Position numbers and translations under genes: made by a program. Shown one piece after another: positions 60,220 to 64,000 of a stretch of DNA of 64,000 nt. This stretch comes from Firm-13 sp964617375 (GTDB taxonomy: Bacteria > Bacillota > Clostridia > Saccharofermentanales > Saccharofermentanaceae), in contig CAZTXQ010000006.1 of assembly GCA_964617375.1 (NCBI GenBank), forward strand, positions 22,346-86,345, read 5' to 3'. The notes under the pieces are model-generated. The model was given only the letters and a program-made list of their open reading frames with translations. It was not told where the DNA came from and did not search any database. Position 1 is the first letter of the stretch; every line of letters starts with the position of its first letter.

Positions 60220-61764
60220 TTATTTTCGAATTACCGCAAAACTCCCCGGCGCTGCCGTCACCTTGCCGTCTTCAAAGACCGGCGCCCCGCCGATCGAGCA
60301 GATCACAGTTCCGCTAAGGGTGACCGGAGCATCGACTTCCTTCCCGGAGGGATTGACGATCATGACAAGGTTCCCGCGTCTATATATGAGCGGGTATTTC
60401 TTCTCTTCTACATATAAGAACTCAAAATCACCGTTGCCCGTGAGGTCGGGCTCCGACTTGCGAAGGCGGATCAGTTCCTTAACCGTGTTCCGAAGCGAAT
60501 CGGGATCGGCCGCGTTCGTCTCCGCATCGGGCGCATCCGGCGCCGCATCTGTCGGGAGGTACAGCATGTCCGTTTTCGCGCGCGAAAAGCCCATGTTCGA
60601 CGATCGGTTCCACTGCATCGGCGTTCTCGTTCCTGTACGCGAATAGCCGCCTTCCTTGCTGACAAGTCCCTTTATGAACCGCATGCCGATCTCGTCCCCG
60701 TAATAGAGGAACGGGACGCCGGGCATCGTAAGGAGAAACGCATAGGCGATCTTCAGTTCCTCCGGCTCCATGAACGCCCGGAGGCGCGGTGTATCGTGAT
60801 TTCCCGTGATAAAGGAGATATAACCGTCGTTCTTCGTCGCGTTATAGTCCTTACTATATTCGGCCGCAAACTGCGAAGCGTCTCCTCTTCCTTCGCGCGA
60901 AAAGAAGCTCTCGTTCATACCGGTTTCCCGGTCCGTCTTCCTGAAAAGCGAATGATAGCCTTTTCCGGTGTGATCGAGATAGAAATCCGCGTGGAATCCG
61001 CACTTGAGAGCACGTTCCGGGCAGCTCCATTCCGACACAAGGGCCGCCTCCGGGTATTTCGCGTCGAGCATCTGACGGACATTGCGCCAGATCTTCGCAG
61101 TCGCAATCTTCTCGTCATCGTTCTTGACGAGAGAATCGGCCATATCGACGCGAAAACCGTCGCAGCCGCGGTCCAGCCAGAAGGCGATAACATCCTTCAT
61201 CGCCTCTACCGTAGCGAGACTGTCGGGATGTGTGACGGGAAGCTGCCACGGCTCCGTAATTTCGTGGAACCCGTAATTCAAGGCGGGCTGCGAGCTAAAG
61301 AAATTTATCATAAAGTTGCCGTCACGCTCGGCCATTCCGTTGACGAAGCGGTACGGCTGCGGCGCAGCCCAGGCGCTGTCCGTCCAGATATACCGGTTCG
61401 TGTATTCGTTTTCCGCGGCCTTTGCGCTCTCCCTGAACCACTCGTGTTCATAAGAGGTATGGCCCGGAACAAGGTCGAGAAGGACGCGGATACCGGCTTT
61501 ATGCGCTTCGCGGAAAAGACGGATCAGGTCGTCGTTTGTGCCGTAGCGCGGAGCGACCAGCTTATAGTTGCGGACATCGTAACCGGCGTCCATAAACGGC
61601 GAATCAAAACACGGATTGATCCAGAGCGCATCGGCTCCGAGATCTCGAATGTAGGGGAGCTTCCGGATCATTCCTTCGATATCTCCAATACCGTCGTCAT
61701 TCGAATCATAAAAAGACTGGGGATAAATCTCGTAAAAAACAGCACTCTCTAACCACGCCGGCAT
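60220..61764 (-). CDS. GH13 alpha-glucosidase-like enzyme
   Basis: 514 residues from the ATG at 61764, after GAAGGGAAG; the TTG at 61782 is also in frame. GH13 motifs: DAGYDV region, LLDLVPGHTS (region I), GFRVDMADSL (nucleophile Asp), VSEWSCPERA (acid/base Glu) and FITGNHDTPR (His-Asp). The N-terminus FYEIYPQSFYDSNDDGIGDIEGM groups it with oligo-1,6-glucosidases, sucrose hydrolases and related intracellular alpha-glucosidases. With GH32 it forms a likely sucrose or alpha-glucan operon. It has no export signal. Confidence 0.88.
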   Translation of the reverse strand: MPAWLESAVFYEIYPQSFYDSNDDGIGDIEGMIRKLPYIRDLGADALWINPCFDSPFMDAGYDVRNYKLVAPRYGTNDDLIRLFREAHKAGIRVLLDLVPGHTSYEHEWFRESAKAAENEYTNRYIWTDSAWAAPQPYRFVNGMAERDGNFMINFFSSQPALNYGFHEITEPWQLPVTHPDSLATVEAMKDVIAFWLDRGCDGFRVDMADSLVKNDDEKIATAKIWRNVRQMLDAKYPEAALVSEWSCPERALKCGFHADFYLDHTGKGYHSLFRKTDRETGMNESFFSREGRGDASQFAAEYSKDYNATKNDGYISFITGNHDTPRLRAFMEPEELKIAYAFLLTMPGVPFLYYGDEIGMRFIKGLVSKEGGYSRTGTRTPMQWNRSSNMGFSRAKTDMLYLPTDAAPDAPDAETNAADPDSLRNTVKELIRLRKSEPDLTGNGDFEFLYVEEKKYPLIYRRGNLVMIVNPSGKEVDAPVTLSGTVICSIGGAPVFEDGKVTAAPGSFAVIRK

Positions 61765-61797
61765 AATGTTACTTCCCTTCAAAATGAATTTAGCTTC

Positions 61798-61826
61798 ATT
61801 TTATCACGAGTCTTTTCGAAAACGAA
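61798..61826 (-). promoter_or_regulatory. possible promoter of the GH13-GH32 operon
   Basis: Minus-strand TTCGTT (61821-61826), 17-base spacer, TAAAAT (61798-61803). A TTTTCGAAAA palindrome (61813-61822) overlaps the -35 and a second TTTCGAAA lies at 61845-61852; both are candidate operators. Confidence 0.45.
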
Positions 61827-61993
61827 TAGATATTTTCGTAGTATTTTCGAAATTATCTCGCAACAGATGTTGTAAGGCCCGCCGACGCGCCGTCTTGACA
61901 ATGACACCTCCAACCATTAATGTGTGTACAAAGCAGCGGACACAAAGACGTGCCCCGGAAATGAACCGAATCCTAAAGAAACGAGGGCGTCTT

Positions 61994-62983
61994 ATGCGGT
62001 TTAGAATGCCGCCCGAATGGGCCGTACACCAAAGAATGTTTATCGAATGGCCGGTTGCGGATCCCGTCTGGGGTGACCGCATCGAGGCCGCCAGAACGGC
62101 CTTCGCGAATGTCGCGAATACGATCGCGCGTTTCGAACCCGTTACCATGATCGCGAATCCTTCCCAGGAACTGTCCGCACGAACACAATGTGGCGAAGGC
62201 GTCGATATTCTCGTGATTCAGCACGACGACTGCTGGGTCCGTGACAACGGCTGCACCTTCGTGATCGACGAAGATACGAATACCCTTCACGGCGTGCACT
62301 GGGACTTCAACGCCTGGGGCAACAAATATCCCAACTATACGAGCGACCGGCTCGTGCCGACGGAGATGCTGAAGGCCGTAAACGTACCGGAAGTCAAAGT
62401 TCCGATCATTCTGGAAGGCGGATCGATCCACACCAACGGCAAGGACACGCTTCTTACGACGGCGGAGTGCCTTCTGAACAAGAACCGGAATCCCTCTCTT
62501 TCCAAAGATGAGATCTCTCTGATTCTTATGAATACTCTGGGCGTTTCCCGCGTTGTCTACCTGCCGCACGGACTCTATGCCGACGAGACCGACGGCCACG
62601 TCGACAACATCGCGTGTTTCCTCGACGAGCAGACCGTTCTGATCCCGTACACCGAGGACAAGGACGATCCGAATTACGGGCGCCTGAAAGAGGCCTGGCG
62701 AACGGCCGTCGCGGCGGGTCTTAAGGTCAGAGGCATCGTCTCACCTCCTCTGACGCTCGAAAACGGTGAACCCCTGACCCTGAGCTATGTGAATTTCGTT
62801 TATGTAAACGGAGGGATCGTTATGCCGGCATTCGGCGGCGAACTGACCGAATATGACCTTGAGGCCAAAGCCCAGCTGCAGGCCATCTTCCCGGACCGCG
62901 AGGTCGTCTCCGTGCCGAGCCGGGAGATCATAAGGGGCGGCGGCAATATACACTGCATCACACAACAGATGCCAAAGATCTAA
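61994..62983 (+). CDS. aguA: agmatine deiminase
   Basis: 330 residues from the ATG at 61994, preceded by GAGGG; a longer in-frame start at 61766 reads through the divergent promoter. The enzyme converts agmatine to N-carbamoylputrescine plus ammonia. Family landmarks are EWPVADPVWGDRIEAARTAF, DDCWVRDNGCTFVIDE, GVHWDFNAWGNKYPNY, LEGGSIHTNGKDTLLTT, DGHVDNIACF and the catalytic-Cys motif GGGNIHCITQQMP near the end. It is cytoplasmic. The next gene completes the route to putrescine. Confidence 0.94.
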   Translation: MRFRMPPEWAVHQRMFIEWPVADPVWGDRIEAARTAFANVANTIARFEPVTMIANPSQELSARTQCGEGVDILVIQHDDCWVRDNGCTFVIDEDTNTLHGVHWDFNAWGNKYPNYTSDRLVPTEMLKAVNVPEVKVPIILEGGSIHTNGKDTLLTTAECLLNKNRNPSLSKDEISLILMNTLGVSRVVYLPHGLYADETDGHVDNIACFLDEQTVLIPYTEDKDDPNYGRLKEAWRTAVAAGLKVRGIVSPPLTLENGEPLTLSYVNFVYVNGGIVMPAFGGELTEYDLEAKAQLQAIFPDREVVSVPSREIIRGGGNIHCITQQMPKI

Positions 62984-62996
62984 CGGAGGTATGGAT

Positions 62997-63869
62997 ATGA
63001 GAAAAGTAACGGTTGCCGCGGTTCAGATGTCCTGCGGCCGCGATATGGCCGCGAATCTGGACAAAGCCGAGACAATGGTGCTGAAGGCCGCCTCGGAAGG
63101 CGCGCAGATCATATTGCTGCAGGAGCTTTTCGCGACGCCGTACTTCTGCCAGAAGCCTCTGGATAAATACTACTCGCTCGCGACCGGCGTCTCGGACAAT
63201 CCGGCTATCGTACGCTTTTCGAGAATAGCCCGCGAGAAAAAAATAGTCCTCCCGATCAGCTTTTTCGAGAGATCGAACAACGCGTTCTACAATTCGATCG
63301 CGATCATCGACGCGGACGGGGAGATCTTGGGCGTGTACAGGAAATCGCATATCCCGGACGGCGCCGGCTATCAGGAGAAATTCTACTTCAGCCCCGGTGA
63401 CACCGGTTTTCGCGTATGGGACACCGCGTACGGACGGATCGGCGTCGGCATCTGCTGGGATCAATGGTTCCCGGAGACCGCGCGGTGCCTCGCACTCATG
63501 GGCGCGGAGCTGATCTTCTTCCCGACCGCCATAGGTTCCGAACCGATGGAACCGGACATGAACTCGAAAGATCACTGGCAGACGGTCATGCGTGGGCATG
63601 CGGGCGCCAATCTTGTACCTGTAATCGCCGCGAACCGCGTCGGTACCGAATATGAAGATGAATCTTTTATACGCTTCTACGGCTCGTCGTTTATCGCGAA
63701 CGAGCAGGGTGCAATTGTGAATCATCTGGATGAAGAAGAAGAGAATACGTGTCTTCATACCTTCGATCTCGACACTGTAAGCGAAGCCCGGAGGAGCTGG
63801 GGCGTCTTCCGGGACCGCCGCCCGGACCTTTACGGCGCGATTCTGACGCTTGACGGAAATAACGAATAA
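62997..63869 (+). CDS. aguB: N-carbamoylputrescine amidase
   Basis: 290 residues from the ATG at 62997, 7 bases after GGAGG; the ATG at 62991 is too near the ribosome site. It is a carbon-nitrogen hydrolase with the Glu-Lys-Cys triad in ILLQELFATPYF, GVYRKSHIPDGAGY and GVGICWDQWFPE, and splits N-carbamoylputrescine to putrescine, CO2 and ammonia. It starts 13 bases after aguA, so one operon makes putrescine from agmatine. No arginine decarboxylase is in the window. Confidence 0.94.
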   Translation: MRKVTVAAVQMSCGRDMAANLDKAETMVLKAASEGAQIILLQELFATPYFCQKPLDKYYSLATGVSDNPAIVRFSRIAREKKIVLPISFFERSNNAFYNSIAIIDADGEILGVYRKSHIPDGAGYQEKFYFSPGDTGFRVWDTAYGRIGVGICWDQWFPETARCLALMGAELIFFPTAIGSEPMEPDMNSKDHWQTVMRGHAGANLVPVIAANRVGTEYEDESFIRFYGSSFIANEQGAIVNHLDEEEENTCLHTFDLDTVSEARRSWGVFRDRRPDLYGAILTLDGNNE

Positions 63870-64000
63870 CAGCCTTGTATATGGTGCTAATATTACTCAT
63901 CTATCGCGTTTATACCGTGCAGCTGAGTTCAATGCCTCTCCACACCTGATCTGGTAATGTAAAAGTGGACACGGGAAACCTTGAGACAGATAATGTGAAA

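Noticed and set aside
1..64000. CRISPR arrays, rRNA genes, prophage or complete insertion sequences
   Set aside because: No regularly spaced direct repeats, ribosomal RNA sequence, integrase, transposase or phage structural genes were seen.

Overview
The window looks like a chromosomal segment of an anaerobic, fermentative Firmicute of the class Clostridia (a Lachnospiraceae- or Oscillospiraceae-like organism is a guess). The signs are the hprK-murB-rapZ-whiA cluster, strong GGAGG ribosome binding sites, a MetA of the acetyl-CoA type, rubrerythrin and rubredoxins, and cellobiose phosphorylase with a sugar ABC importer. The molecule is a draft sequence: ten Ns at 53800-53809 break one gene. 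No CRISPR array and no complete insertion sequence were seen. Apart from one tRNA, an IclR regulator and the last 13 kb, almost everything is on the minus strand.

Region by region. 1-4.9 kb: partial alanine racemase, NAD(P)HX dehydratase, thioredoxin, MetA, a uridine-kinase-like protein, a membrane protein and a small unknown. 5-10.8 kb: hprK-murB-rapZ-whiA followed by a membrane-anchored PQQ-type beta-propeller protein. 10.9-17.5 kb: guanine deaminase, a 990-residue GH94 phosphorylase-like enzyme, an alpha/beta hydrolase and MnmA. 17.5-23.3 kb: an export-type ABC system (adaptor lipoprotein, large permease, two ATPases, one with an AbrB-like tail). 23.4-31.6 kb: cellobiose phosphorylase and a three-gene sugar importer whose MalF-type permease carries an insertion of about 490 residues; the same AAACGTTT operator-like site lies upstream of both. 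32.0-32.1 kb: tRNA-Ala(GGC).

32.2-40.1 kb is the most unusual block: a DUF134 regulator, three NifX-like domains, two ferredoxin-containing MinD-type ATPases, a metallo-beta-lactamase-fold protein, an Mrp-NifX fusion, a shortened NifU, a C_GCAxxG_C_C protein, a double rubredoxin and a ferredoxin-rubrerythrin fusion. The core resembles the orange-protein (ORP) type clusters of anaerobes. A repeated ATTATGAACATATGTCA palindrome overlaps the promoters of its first two genes and is a likely binding site of the DUF134 protein.

40.1-50.5 kb: a large polytopic membrane protein, a lipoprotein serpin, an XRE regulator with membrane helices, IclR, an aldehyde dehydrogenase with a FIST protein, and a DUF4143 ATPase whose promoter carries three palindromes spaced exactly 33 bp apart. 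50.6-56.7 kb: an ABC-F gene behind a leader peptide and attenuator, then TetR and a MacB-type ABC operon sharing a 24-bp operator. 56.7-64 kb: a zinc-ribbon/NPCBM protein, GH32 and GH13 glycosidases, and the divergent agmatine deiminase and N-carbamoylputrescine amidase pair (agmatine to putrescine).
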